DNA of 64,000 bases from Stenogyne calaminthoides (lineage: Eukaryota; Streptophyta; Magnoliopsida; Lamiales; Lamiaceae): contig JBBCBC010000167.1 in the NCBI GenBank assembly GCA_037126765.1, forward strand, positions 36,001-100,000, in the 5' to 3' direction. Made by a program: the position numbers and the translations under genes. The notes under the pieces were generated by a model. That model had not been told where the DNA came from. It made no database searches and saw only the letters and a program-made list of their open reading frames with translations. Positions 33,310 through 44,528 of the stretch are shown in pieces. Positions within the stretch are counted from its first letter, which is position 1, and each line of letters starts with the position of its first letter.

Positions 33310-35498
33310 AATGACAGAAATTCAATTGACTTATAATGACAACTTCAATCATTATAGTTTCTCTAGTTATATATTAAATTAAATATATTTAACGACCCGA
33401 AAAAATCTTAAATGACAGGAGAAAAAATTGTGAATATTTAAAACAAAATTACTATCTAATGGTAATTAATCACACCAATTACAATTATTTTCAACAAAAG
33501 ATCCAAAGAATTGATAACAAAATCGTTTATAAAAGATTTTATCGTACGAGAAAGAATAAAATTGATCCAGGAGCAGGTGGGAAAACGAGTCGATGAACAT
33601 CCATCGGGTGCTTATGATGAGCGCCATGGATGACGAAGTGAAATATGATTCCCCTGCATAATTTTTTTCAAGAGTTTAATATTAATTTAACAAATAAATA
33701 GAGGATATGCGAATGTCATAAAGATTTATATATATACAATAATACATCGTGCAATATTTCAGAAAATGGAAAATAAAATTCTCGTGCACTAAAAAATGAA
33801 TTGTGGGTTAAAACCGAATTGGAACAAGTCAAATATGAAGTATTATTTATTCACCCTAACAGTATTACTTGCTTGCCATATTATAATGTTAAGTTAACCA
33901 GTGATAATGAATGAAGTATGCACTATTATATTGTTGTTCATGTAATATTTTTACTAACATATTAAGGTATATAAGCAAGTAGGGATTTTTTAAAAATAGT
34001 TCTATGACTTAGGTCAATTCCATTTTTAGTCTTTTAATTTTGCACTTTTTTCAATTTTAATCCTGATGATGTCAATATTAATCCTTTTTGTTCGGAAAAT
34101 TTCAAAATTTTGCCAGAATAAGTACGTGGAGCCCTTTTTGGGTTGGGTCGCACCCCATATGTGCTGATTTGGCAAAAAATCAAATTTTCCGAGTAAAAAG
34201 GACTAAAATTGATATTCTCAGGACTAAAATTGAAAAAAAAAATGCAAATTTACAGAACTAAAAATTAAATCGATATAATTCACATGACTAATTATGAAAT
34301 TTTCAGTGAAATAATATAAATATACATACCAATAGCTTGTCATTTCCTTGTGAAAAACAAAGCGGTGAATCAAATACTCCAAAAACGTCCATACCAAGAT
34401 CCCAGCTACAAGTGTTGGTGCTAGTTGATCACGAGACATGCCTTTGTCTATAGAAAATGAGATCAACAAGCACGCCACGGGTAGCCACACCAGAGGAACG
34501 GCCCACCAAGGGGCGCGCATCAAGAACTGTTTCATGTAGACAACTCGTTGAAGATATCACATGTAAGTTTTCCAAATGTGTGCATGATTAATGTTCGGAA
34601 AATGAATTTCGATTTCTATAACCCTTGCTAAGGTAAATATCAAGATCATTCTGTAGTTTAGGTTGTATACAATTCTGGTCCTAAATTTTGTTATTTTTTC
34701 AATTTTAGTACTTCTGGCCTAAAATTGGAAAAAGTAAAAACATACAGGCCTAAAATTGGAACAAAAAATGATCGGAATTGAAAAATAAAATACATATAGG
34801 ACCAAAATTGGCAAAGTAAAAACATATAGAAATAAAATTGGACACATCCAAAATTGCACACACAAACCTCAGTAACTCCATTTTCAAACAGTCGTGGTGG
34901 CGTTTCGTTGCTGACTATACTTTGATGAACCCATTTATCATATTCCACTCCAAGATTGGCCACCTGTTGTATTAAAAAAACTAAAAAAAATGAAATTAAC
35001 GTGCTTTCATACATAATTAATTAAAAGAACACATATATAAAATTGTTTGAAATATGACTTGAAAGGCAAGTGGTTTCTTTAAATCCACGGAGAAATCCTG
35101 ATTGACCATCTTCTCACCTGTCAATATATAATTACATATATTATTATCACATGAAAATCCCGGATAAAAACAAAAAAAATGCAAGTAATCAGTGAAATGA
35201 AGGTGAATGGAAATCTACCCTCAGGACAACTATAGCAGGAGAAATTAACAAATAGACTAATATGTTTTCTTTATTTCATAATTTTGAGTGAAATATATGT
35301 ACGTATTTATATAAATGTGTGTATAGCAGCATAAAATATTTAATTTAATATGCCGCATACACCACGTAACTATGATTAGTAAATAATAATGAGCTATATA
35401 TTAAATATAAATGGCAGGGTTAGCTAAGATTAATAAATATTTCGACCTGTATTAGAGATTTTCCAACAATAAAATCAAATAAAATCATCAATATTAAC
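33310..35498 (-). repeat. Left arm of 2.18-kb inverted duplication (FAH exons 1-4)
   Basis: This is the reverse complement of 40669-42842, including introns and promoter region. Differences seen by eye are few substitutions and small indels (for example a 12-bp indel near 33375). It ends sharply at both sides: at 33310 against CACTA-associated coding DNA and at 35498 against a Copia LTR fragment. Confidence 0.92.
33548..35109 (-). pseudogene. Truncated fatty acid 2-hydroxylase (copy B), exons 1-4 only
   Basis: Minus-strand exons: 35059-35109 (MVNQDFSVDLKKPLAFQ), 34868-34963 (VANLGVEYDKWVHQS), 34330-34526 (RAPWWAVPLVWLPVAC, LEYLIHRFVFH) and 33548-33653 (FHFVIHGAHHKHPMDVHRL). All splice sites, phases and residues match the complete gene at 41058-43627. 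Exons 5 and 6, with the HYYLHH and HMLHH histidines, are missing because the duplication ends about 240 bp beyond exon 4. If transcribed, the product would lack half of the iron ligands, and its RNA would be antisense to the intact neighbour's orientation. Introns carry the same foldback elements (about 33987-34285 and 34655-34860) as the other arm. Confidence 0.9.
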
Positions 35499-36061
35499 TG
35501 GAATCTAAGTTGCGGAATGAGTCCGGGGGAGGACAAGGCGTTGGAATGAGTCCGGGGAGGACAAGGCGTTCGGCGTAGTTGAGGTCGTGCACTTCGCTCG
35601 ATGTCGATCTCGAGTTGATCTCCGGTAGGAGATTGTTGGGTTATGGAGCTGAGTGAAAGCAGGGATCGCGAAGCGTGAGGCGCTTCGACCGGCCTTCGAG
35701 GTCGGCAGTGTGCTTTCGTCGGCGCTCCTATCGGCGCCATGAGGGCGCTCGAAGCTAGATAGTTGATCGGCGAGAACCGCTCGACCAAATGCCCCGAGTC
35801 GGCGGTTCGAGGCTAAGACACCGGATTAGGGCTTCGGCCGGTTTTCATCTTTAGGGTTTTGGTGTTTTTGTATAAATACCCCTGACTCCCCATTGTATCT
35901 TGCACTTCTTTGCATTTATCTTACTCGATATAGTAGATATCTCCTGGCTTGGTAGTGCCCCCAGACGTAGTCATTCCTGACGAACTGGGTAACAAAATTG
36001 TTTGTTCCTTAATTCCGTAGTTCCATTATTTTCTCCATAATTGCTTGCTTAAATTCCTAAC
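35499..36061 (+). mobile_element. Truncated Copia-type LTR
   Basis: A GC-richer block with a 30-bp tandem duplication (GAATGAGTCCGGGGGAGGACAAGGCGTT) at 35516-35572, a TATA box (TATAAATA, about 35871) and a leader with the phrase AGTCATTCCTGACGAACTGGGT, characteristic of some plant Copia LTRs. It ends TTCCTAACA at 36061. The expected TGTTAGG start is missing; the left end is cut where the inverted arm begins. Confidence 0.6.
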
Positions 36062-36200
36062 ATCCACCTCCACGAGCAAAATTTGATGTCATCGATGAGC
36101 TTGTCCAAAGTATACTCACTCTCTTTAAAGATTGGACCGTTCCTATTCTTCCACAGCTTCCAAATCGTGCATTGTCATACAAAACACAGGATATGCAGCT
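36062..36200 (-). pseudogene. LINE C-terminal fragment
   Basis: The minus strand encodes CTIWKLWKNRNGPIFKESEY, matching the conserved tail (W-x-IW-K-x-RN-x-x-IF) downstream of L1 reverse transcriptases. Only about 45 codons remain. Confidence 0.6.
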
Positions 36201-36743
36201 GAATGTACATGAATTGACAAATTCAACAAAGTGTTCTCTAATGGAGCTCGAGCATAATACGTACAGAATACCCAAGCCAAGATGAAATACGTACTCTCCC
36301 ATTCTCTTTCCTCCTTTTCTCCCTCAATCTTTCTTGTTTATGATTTTTACGTGGGGACCACTTCCTCTCTCAATCTCTTTGCAAATATGCAGCTGAATGT
36401 ACATGAATTGGGGAACACTGAGTCTCACGGCAATCACCACAAAATGGGCTCTCAATGGGCCTTTTAGCCAATAATTAATTTTGTAACTAATGGATTATTG
36501 GGCCCGAAATTTCAGCAACAAGTGGGCTCGAAAATTGTTGAAATTTAATTTCTCTAGGGCCCATTTCGTTTGACTTCACTAAAAATTAGGTGTGCAAATT
36601 ACTCTAAAAATATGCATTTTTTTTTATAAAATAAACAAAACACGACCTATTTCCAAATTAAGTGCAATGAGTCAAATTTAGGTAAAAAAAAACATAAAAT
36701 TGCAATGAACTCTATTTCACAAAAGGGATTAAATTTTTTGTAG
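36201..36743. other. Non-coding interval with a short direct repeat
   Basis: The 26-bp phrase ATATGCAGCTGAATGTACATGAATTG occurs at 36191-36218 and again at 36386-36411. Otherwise AT-rich DNA with no supported gene. Confidence 0.5.
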
Positions 36744-38140
36744 CCCAATAACTTTGGGCCGTTTTGAAATTAGTCCTGTACATATCAGATTATGATATTG
36801 CCCCTATATGTTTTCACTTTTTTTTATTTTAGTCCTCAAAACCGGTCAACCCGGTTAGTCAACCAGTGAATGTCCACGTGGCATTTAATTGTCAATTCTC
36901 CTTTATTTTTGGTCTGCCACGTGTGTATTTCCTATTTTCATTATTAGTTTATCTTTAATCAATAATTTGAATTGGGTTCTGGGTTGGTTTCGGGTCGGCG
37001 TAAACGGGTCGGGTTTAGGTCAAATTTTTTATTTATTTTTATAATTATTCATTCAGAACCGACCCAACCAATAAAAACCTAAATTTCAGAATTTGGATCG
37101 CCGCAAAAAAGGTTGAGAAGAACACCAGATTTCATTTAAAAAAAAAAACTGAATAATACCATAATCTGAAAAAGATGTATGAATCATACACATAAAATTG
37201 GCAACATACATCCATAATCTCATCCCAAAATTAATCATTATACTAAAACTAAAATTAAAACCCGAAGCACTCCAGATTTCATCTCAAAATTAAAATATCG
37301 TCTCAAAATTACGATCTGGCCTGCTAGATTTGGTCCCTGACCTAATTCAGAATCACAGCTTAGACGTAAATGATGCCGTGTTTGTAGGTTTGGTGGCGGC
37401 GGCGCCAGTGGTGGTGGGTGGGTTGCGGGGATGGGTGGTTGAGGGCGAGGCTCCAATGGTGATTTCCATTCCACACAATCGCCAGCTGCACGAACCAGAA
37501 CACGATAAAACACCCAAATTCAATCGGGGAGGTCCCGAGACAAAATCAAGGGTTTCACTTGTTTGATAATTTGGGAGAGAAGGAGAAAAATGGCTTCGCC
37601 GCAGACCCACGATCAGATTCCGTACCATCCGCACCAGATTAAAGACCGAAGAAGCGTGGGAATATGTGCGTCGTGAATGCCGAATGATGATCTAGCTAGA
37701 ACAAGGAAGGAGATGTCCTATTTGGTGCTTGGGTGGCCTGTAAGAATTAAAGGGAGTAATAAAATTACGTTGGCGGCGACGACGGTGGCGATTCCCTGCC
37801 ACCAGGCCATTCCGAGATCGGCGAGGCTGCCGGCGAGGTACTAGGAGGGGACCTAAACCCAAACCATTTAAGCCGACCCAAAACCGACCCAGAAATGACC
37901 CAACCCATAACCCAATTCAAATTAGTGGTTAAAGATAAAGGAAAAATAGAAATAGAAATACACACTTGGCGTGCTAAAAATAAATGAGAATGGAAAATTA
38001 AATGCCACGTGGACATTTACCGGTTGACCAACCGGGTTGACCGATTTTGTGGACTAAAACAAAAAAAGTGAAAACATACAGGGGCAATATCATAATCTGG
38101 TATGTGCAGGACCAATTTTAAAACAGTCCAAAGTTATCCC
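36744..38140. mobile_element. Long terminal-inverted-repeat element with possible captured gene fragment
   Basis: Arms of about 280-290 bp (36744-37024 and 37851-38140) are inverted repeats of each other (CAATAACTTTGGGCCGTTTTGAAATT...; GGTCAACCCGGTTAGTCAACC; GGGTTTAGGTC). The 0.8-kb interior is much more GC-rich and gene-like: on the minus strand a CTGCCGGCGAGGTACT block precedes GATCTCGGAATGGCCTGGTGGCAGGGA (ADLGMAWWQGIATVV), and on the plus strand MASPQTHDQIPYHPHQIKDR. I cannot name the parent gene. This is the layout of a Pack-type element that picked up host sequence. Confidence 0.65.
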
Positions 38141-38560
38141 TTCCCAAAATTATGCATAAGAATTGACTCCAAAACTCATCAAATGCAAACCAAAATCATT
38201 AGTCAAAGATGTTTTAAAACAAGCAACAAGTACAAATGAATTACACAATGCGCAAGTTATGCATCCTCACGGGTAAGTGTTTCTCTCCATACTCAAAGTA
38301 TCAAGTAGGCATGATAACTCTCATCAATCAAATCATATAGCAATAATCACCAGAAGCTTGCAAGGAATCTCCTCTCTTTGAATAAGGTAAGATGAATTTT
38401 GCAAAATGTGACACAACTAGTGGAAGGAAATGATTTATCGTTTTTCAACTTCTCTTTCTTTCATTTTCACTCAAAGTTCAACCTTCACTTTTTTTTTTTA
38501 ACTTTCTATCCGCCCCCAAACCAACCACACCCACTCACTTGAGTCAAGACACTCATTTAG
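38141..38560. other. Non-coding interval
   Basis: No supported feature; AT-rich with scattered short direct repeats. Confidence 0.4.
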
Positions 38561-38993
38561 GGAAATATTTTTTTTCAGGACCATAACTTTGGGGGTGGCA
38601 AAAGTAGGACTGTAACTTTTCGGGTTGGCAAAACTAGGACCATAACTTTTAAATATAGCAAAACTAGGCCCGTAACTTTTTAAAAGTAGCAAAACTAGGC
38701 CCATAACTTTTTAAAATAACAAAACTAGGCCCTTAAATTTTTAAAATAGCAATTTAAGGCCAAATTAAGCCCGGATTAACCTGCAATATTTGAGCCCGAA
38801 AGAGGGCAATTCGGGTTTAATTTGGCATTAAATTGCTATTTTAAAAAATTGCGGGCCTAGTTTTGCCATTTTAAAAAGTTACAGGCCTAATTTTGCTACT
38901 TTTATAAGTTACGGTCCTACTTTTGTCAGCCCGAAAAGTTACAGTCCTACTTTTGCCAAACCCTCAAAGTTACGGTCCTCAAAAAAAAAAATC
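38561..38993. mobile_element. Foldback element with internal tandem units
   Basis: Each arm contains four to five tandem units of about 31 bp (TAACTTTTTAAAATAGCAAAACTAGGCC) on the left and their complement on the right, and the whole element is an inverted repeat ending in CAGGACCATAACTTTG. Non-coding. Confidence 0.75.
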
Positions 38994-39529
38994 TCCACTC
39001 AATTAAGCACAATAACACATCCTTTCTTGTCCTTTTTTTAAGGCCCTTTTATTTTAAGATTTTTTTTTTCCCTTCTTTTTCACTTCTTTTCTGTGATCCC
39101 AAGAATGTTTGACTAACAAAATTAGTCCCAATTCTTTTCGAAATGTACAGTTTCGGCAAGCTAATGATTGGATATGATGTGTCATGCTGACAAGGATTTA
39201 TTAACCAATTAAAAAAACACACCGGACACATAAGTCATTTGTGGGACTAAAATTAATACCAAATAAAAAAATAAATAAAATATAAAAAATAAAAAATAGA
39301 AAAAATGTTTCAGCAAATAAACGTTTTCAAAAGTCGAACCCCTCAAAATCAAACTTCACACGCTCAAAATCTGAACTTCAAACAACACACAAAAACCCTA
39401 GTTTATGAGCAACGACTCAATTCAAAGAACAACTCGAAGATATCCAAACAGCAGTGGCGTGACGCGATATATAGCAACAATGTAACCCTAGATTCCACGG
39501 CGCAGCAGTGTATTTAAGCAATTATTGTT
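38994..39529. other. Non-coding interval
   Basis: No supported gene. The last part precedes the MLP fragment and might contain its former first exon or intron, but nothing is recognisable. Confidence 0.4.
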
Positions 39530-39830
39530 GCAGATTCAAAGGATGCGTTTTCAAGAACTTCAAATGAGAGGATTGATTTAGTTGATGAAGAGAAGAAAAC
39601 AATGAGTTACAGTTTTCTAGAAGCGGACATCTTGAATCATTACAAGAATTTCAAGGCCATAGTTTGTGTGGTCGGTACAAAAGGTACAGATGGTTCTGCG
39701 GTCAAATATTCAGCGGTGTTTAAAAAGGCAAATGAATGAATTCCAGATCCAATTCCCTACAAGGATTTTGCTGTTATGCTTTTCCAAGATTTCGACGCTT
39801 ATCAAATATTCATCGAGATTTTTGCCTTTG
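39530..39830 (+). pseudogene. Major latex protein (Bet v 1-like) gene fragment
   Basis: From an AG acceptor near 39538 the frame reads ERIDLVDEEKKTMSYSFLEAD, then ILNHYKNFKAIVCVVGTKG, VKYSAVFKKANE, a TGA stop, and IPDPIPYKDFAVMLFQDFD in the same frame. This order (xDEExKxxxYxxxEGD, YKxFKAxVxV, KxNExxPDPxxYxDF) is that of exon 2 of MLP-like proteins of the Bet v 1/PR-10 fold, which bind small hydrophobic ligands. The in-frame stop and the lack of a first exon make it a pseudogene. It lies in the spacer of the FAH inverted duplication. Confidence 0.7.
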
Positions 39831-40107
39831 GGAAAGTTAGGGTTTTTTCGGTGGAACTTGGAAGAAATTTGGGGAAGAAGACGACTGAGATTTGCGAATC
39901 GGCAATGCGATTTTGGGTGTTAATTTGGGGAAGAAATCATTTTGGAGGTTTTCTTTTAATTAATAATTATTGATTCAATTTTTTAGTTGAATTAGTGACG
40001 TGGAAACCTATACATTGTATTTGTCTTTAAAAATAAATATAAATTATTATTACTAACACAGTCAGCAATTCGGCCGGAGAAAGAGGCGCACATGCCCGGA
40101 GCATGAC

Positions 40108-40265
40108 ACGAAAAAACATCATTTCGTGTCGTTTCGAGTCTCCGACGAATTTTGGGGCTAAAATTGTACAATTCAAAAAAATTGGGACTAATTTTGTTAG
40201 TCAAACATTCTTGGGACCATTTCAAAAAAAGGTGATAAATTATGGGACCATTTAGGATTTAATCC
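40108..40265. mobile_element. Half of a foldback element
   Basis: Phrases TTTTGGGGCTAAAATTGTACAATTC and GGGACCATTT match arms of the foldback elements elsewhere in the window, with a TCGTGTCGTTTCG motif near 40125. The second arm is not evident. Confidence 0.4.
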
Positions 40266-40853
40266 CCTTCATTTCTTGACATTTTTCACAATTGTCTCCA
40301 TCTTTTCAACAATTCCCATATTGACAAATATGTATTAAAGTATGTGTTACTTATTCCTACACATGTATTCTTATATATATAGTAACAAGTTCCATTAAAT
40401 GTATCAATATTGCATGTGCCTCTCTAAAATATATATTGGGAAAAATAAGAATACGATACACGTTTTGTAATATATAGAATTGTGATATTATGAATTTTAC
40501 GAGGGAGATTGATACACTTATATAACTAGGATATAGCATTTACAAGATTACCTAAACATGGGGATCTTCATAATTAGGAAGATACATGTACAATACTCTC
40601 TATAATATATTTAATAATCTTCCTACTTTCTATGGGCTTTATTAATTTAATGAATTTATAGTTGGAGTGTTAATATTGATGATTTTATTTGATTTTATTG
40701 TTGGAAAACCTCTAATACAGGTCGAAATATTTATTAATCTTAGCTAACCCTGCCATTTATATTTAATATATAGCTCATTATTATTTAATAATCATAGTTA
40801 AGTGGTGTAAGCGGCATATTAAATTAAATATTTTATGCTGCTATACACACATA

Positions 40854-40863
40854 TATATAAATA
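40854..40863 (+). promoter_or_regulatory. Possible TATA box of the FAH gene
   Basis: TATATAAATA about 200 bp before the ATG. A GAGGTAGATTTCC donor-like site and a TTGACAG acceptor-like site just before the ATG would allow a 5'-UTR intron. Confidence 0.4.
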
Positions 40864-41057
40864 CGTACATATATTTCACTCAAAATTATGAAATAAAGAA
40901 AACATATTAGTCTATTTGTTAATTTCTCCTGCTATAGTTGTCCTGAGGGTAGATTTCCATTCACCTTCATTTCACTGATTACTTGCATTTTTTTTGTTTT
41001 TATCCGGGATTTTCATGTGATAATAATATATGTAATTCTATATTGACAGGTGAGAAG

Positions 41058-43627
41058 ATGGTCAATCAGGATTTCTCCGTGGATTTAAAGAAACCACTTG
41101 CCTTTCAAGTCATATTTCAAACAATTTTATATATGTGTTCTTTTAATTAATTATGTATGAAAGCACGTTAATTTCATTTTTTTTAGTTTTTTTAATACAA
41201 CAGGTGGCCAATCTTGGAGTGGAATATGATAAATGGGTTCATCAAAGTATAGTCAGCAACGAAACGCCACCACGACTGTTTGAAAATGGAGTTACTGAGG
41301 TTTGTGTGTGCAATTTTGGATGTGTCCAATTTTATTTCTATATGTTTTTACTTTGCCAATTTTGGTCCTATATGTATTTTATTTTTCAATTCCGATCATT
41401 TTTTGTTCCAATTTTAGGCCTGTATGTTTTTACTTTTTCCAATTTTAGGCCAGAAGTACTAAAATTGAAAAAATAACAAAATTTAGGGCCAGAATTGTAT
41501 ACAACCTAAACTACAGAATGATCTTGATATTTACCTTAGCAAGGGTTATAGAAATCGAAATTCATTTTCCGAACATTAATCATGCACACATTGGAAAACT
41601 TACATGTGATATCTTCAACGAGTTGTCTACATGAAACAGTTCTTGATGCGCGCCCCTTGGTGGGCCGTTCCTCTGGTGTGGCTACCCGTGGCGTGCTTGT
41701 TGATCTCATTTTCTATAGACAAAGGCATGTCTCGTGATCAACTAGCACCAACACTTGTAGCTGGGATCTTGGTATGGACGTTTTTGGAGTATTTGATTCA
41801 CCGCTTTGTTTTTCACAAGGAAATGACAAGCTATTGGTATGTATATTTATATTATTTCACTGAAAATTTCATAATTAGTCATGTGAATTATATCGATTTA
41901 ATTTTTAGTTCTGTAAATTTGCATTTTTTTTTTCAATTTTAGTCCTGAGAATATCAATTTTAGTCCTTTTTACTCGGAAAATTTGAATTTTTGCCAAATC
42001 AGCACACATGGGGTGCGACCCAACCCAAAAAGGGCTCCACGTGCTTATTCTGGCAAAATTTTGAAATTTTCTGAGCAAAAAGGATTAATATTGACATCAT
42101 CAGGATTAAAATTGAAAAAAGTGCAAACTTAAAAGACTAAAAATGGAATTGACCTAAGTCATAAAACTATTTTTAAAATCCCTACTTGCTTATATACCTT
42201 AATATGTTAGTAAAAATATTACATGAACAACAATAAAATAGTGCATACTTCATTCATTATCACTGGTTAACTTAACATTATAATATGGCAAGCAAGTAAT
42301 ACTGTTAGGGTGAATAAATAATACTTCATATTTGACTTGTTCCAATTCGGTTTTAGCCCACAATTCATTTTTTAGTGCACGAGATTTTTATTTTCGATTT
42401 TCTGAAATATTGCACGATGTATTAGTGTATATATATAAATCTTTATGACATTCGCATATCCTCTATTTATTTGTTAAATTAATATTAAACTCTTGAAAAA
42501 AATTATGCAGGGGAATCATATTTCACTTCGTCATCCATGGCGCTCATCATAAGCACCCGATGGATGTTCATCGACTCGTTTTCCCACCTGCTCCTGGATC
42601 AATTTTATTCTTTCTCGTACGATAAAATCTTTTATAAACGATTTTGTTATCAATTCTTTGGATCTTTTGTTGAAAATAATTGTAATTGGTGTGATTAATT
42701 ACCATTAGATAGTAATTTTGTTTTAAATATTCACAATTTTTTCTCCTGTCATTTAAGATTTTTTCGGGTCGTTAAATATATTTAACTAGAGAAACTATAA
42801 TGATTGAAGTTGTCATTATAAGTCAATTGAGTTTCTGTCATTATAGGTCAATTACATGCTGGATATCTTTTTATTTTTCTGTTATTGTCATGTCAGGTTT
42901 GGGGTCTGCATAAAATGCTCATACCTGCTCCATATGCCGATGCTTTAATGGGAAGTACAGTTTTGGGATATATAGCGTACGATTGCACTCACTACTACTT
43001 GCACCATGGCAGACCATTTAAATGTCTATTTGGTGACCTCAAGGTACGTCTTTCCTCTAATAATTTATATTACCTCCGTCTTTTATTATCCGTCTCATTT
43101 TATCAGTCCACATAAATCAAAAGTTATATAGTGTAAAAAGTAGGACTCGAACACGACAAAATTTAATAAATTGACATAGAAAATATATAGTTGATCCATA
43201 AAATTGTGGCAAGGCATTTGCCACCCGTGCCTCAAGGTGCATCCGCCCCTGACGGCTTTCCTTTAAGAATTTATACTACCTCCGTCTGTTATTATATATA
43301 CGTCTCATTTTATCAATCCTCACAAATCAATTTTCCATTATTTAGAGTATATTCTTGTATCCTTATTTATTTATATAGGCCACAATTAATATTTACTCTA
43401 TTTAAAAGAAGATAATTACTATTTATTAGGAGTATTATTGTCAGAAAGAAAAGGATAATTCGATTTATTAGGTATTTGATTTTCACTACATTTTATGAAT
43501 TAATTTTGGATGTTGTGAATTGCAGAAATACCACATGCTCCATCACTTCAAAATTCTGGACAAGGGATATGGAGTTACGACAACTTTCTGGGACAGGGTG
43601 TTTGGAACACTTCCTCCAATTAAATAA
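41058..43627 (+). CDS. FAH: Dihydroceramide fatty acyl 2-hydroxylase (copy C), complete
   Basis: Six exons, 41058-41108, 41204-41299, 41640-41836, 42511-42616, 42897-43043 and 43526-43627, encode 232 residues, close to plant FAH length. All introns are GT-AG and phases agree. The product is an ER membrane diiron hydroxylase that adds the 2-hydroxyl group to acyl chains of sphingolipids, using electrons from a separate cytochrome b5, since plant FAHs lack the fused b5 domain. It starts MVNQDFSVDLKKPL, has hydrophobic segments at about 54-75 and 82-101, and carries the histidine set: H103 and H108 (HRFVFH), H120/H124/H127/H128/H130 (HGAHHKHPMD), H182/H186/H187 (HYYLHHG) and H202/H205/H206 (HMLHH). 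HGA replaces the more usual HGC. Introns contain foldback and Stowaway-like fragments. The first four exons are duplicated in inverse orientation 5 kb upstream. Confidence 0.9.
41873..42172. mobile_element. Foldback element in FAH intron 3
   Basis: AATTTTTAGTTCTGTAAATTTGC and TCAATTTTAGTCCTTTTT at the left pair with AAAAAGGATTAATATTGAC and GACTAAAAATGGAATTGAC at the right. The same element is present in the left arm (about 33987-34285), so it inserted before the inverted duplication. A smaller one (about 41310-41515) lies in intron 2. Confidence 0.65.
43270..43450. mobile_element. Stowaway-like fragment in FAH intron 5
   Basis: Contains CTACCTCCGTCTGTTATTATATATACGTCTCATTTTATCAATCC, and a partial repeat of the same phrase precedes it at 43067-43115. 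The right inverted end is not clear. Confidence 0.45.
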
Positions 43628-43947
43628 GGAGACACGAACAAAATTTCAGCCATACGTGACTAATATATATACTATATAACAATAATGTGTAATAAATGGC
43701 TTTTCTTTTAGACCACTTTCTTCAAGTGAGCTTATCATTTGATTTATCCTACTTGGTCTTATTTAATAAAGAACTTAACAATATTTTCGTGCAAAAATAA
43801 GTTAGAAATCTATCTAGTGCATATCATGTGAATTGCGCATGTGTGTATGAATTAATCATGTGCAGCGGGCTTGTAAGTATATGTATTTTATAAGTAAGTT
43901 ATCAAATAATATGATCTATATGCATCGCACATATGTATGTTTTTGGA
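43628..43947. other. 3' flank of the FAH gene
   Basis: AT-rich DNA after the stop codon with AATAAA-like motifs (AATAAATGG near 43690 and AATAAAG near 43765). No other feature. Confidence 0.4.
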
Positions 43948-44275
43948 ATAATGTCTTTTTAGAACAGTAATTTAGGGGTTATATTTTAAAAGAACAATAA
44001 TTTTATGGGCTTGAAAATGTATGATAATATGTTTTAAAATTTATAAATATAGGATAATATATATGTTTTAAAATTTGTAAATGTAGTACAATCGAGCCCA
44101 GATAAGCACAAATCCAACGTGACATTTTAGCTTGGTTTTGGCTTATTTGGATTTGATTATCCTACATTTATAAATTTTAAAATATATTGTTCTACATTCC
44201 CAGTTTCGTCAAAATTAGTGTCCTTAAAACAAAACTCCCCCTAAATTATTATAGTTTGTCTTTAAAAAAAATAGA
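43948..44275. mobile_element. Foldback element, family shared with 59583-59959
   Basis: AGAACAGTAATTTAGGGGTTATATTTT at the left is matched by the complement of AAAACTCCCCCTAAATTATTATAG at the right. Inner blocks ATATGTTTTAAAATTTATAAATATAGGA repeat on both arms. Confidence 0.7.
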
Positions 44276-44315
44276 ACAAAATAAATTAATAATATAAACA
44301 TATATATAGTACCTG

Positions 44316-44522
44316 TACGAGAATTTAGAATACCATGCGAGAGAATTAGGAAAATCACCGTGTGGAGGTGATGAGCGGAATTAGCATTAATAGAGAAGGA
44401 TTACAACAAATCCCCACAAATTAAGGGAGAGGATCAAGCTAATTACAACAAGTCAAATATCTTCCTAATATATACACAATATTTGAATTTTAAAATAAGA
44501 CTATTCTTTTATATCACTAATA
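44316..44522 (-). repeat. 3' LTR of the Copia element at 44316-49057
   Basis: Pairs with 48850-49057, with about ten substitutions over 207 bp. Preceded on its own strand by the GACGGGGG polypurine tract. Confidence 0.9.
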
Positions 44523-44528
44523 CCCCCG

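Larger units (their letters stand above)
40669..42842 (+). repeat. Right arm of 2.18-kb inverted duplication
   Basis: Inverted near-identical copy of 33310-35498. This arm is continuous with exons 5-6 of the functional-looking gene on its right, so it is the parental arm. Confidence 0.92.

Noticed and set aside
34691..35014. 107-codon frame repeated identically in both FAH arms (also 41153-41476)
   Set aside because: It reads through intron 1, exon 2 and intron 2 and only its exon 2 part is real protein; identity reflects the duplication.
37238..37634. Gene call in the GC-rich interior of the long-TIR element
   Set aside because: Frames on both strands are short, without a convincing start, domain or splice structure; described only as possible captured sequence.
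39305..39517. 70-codon frame upstream of the MLP fragment
   Set aside because: It does not resemble the first exon of MLP proteins or any other family and has non-coding composition.
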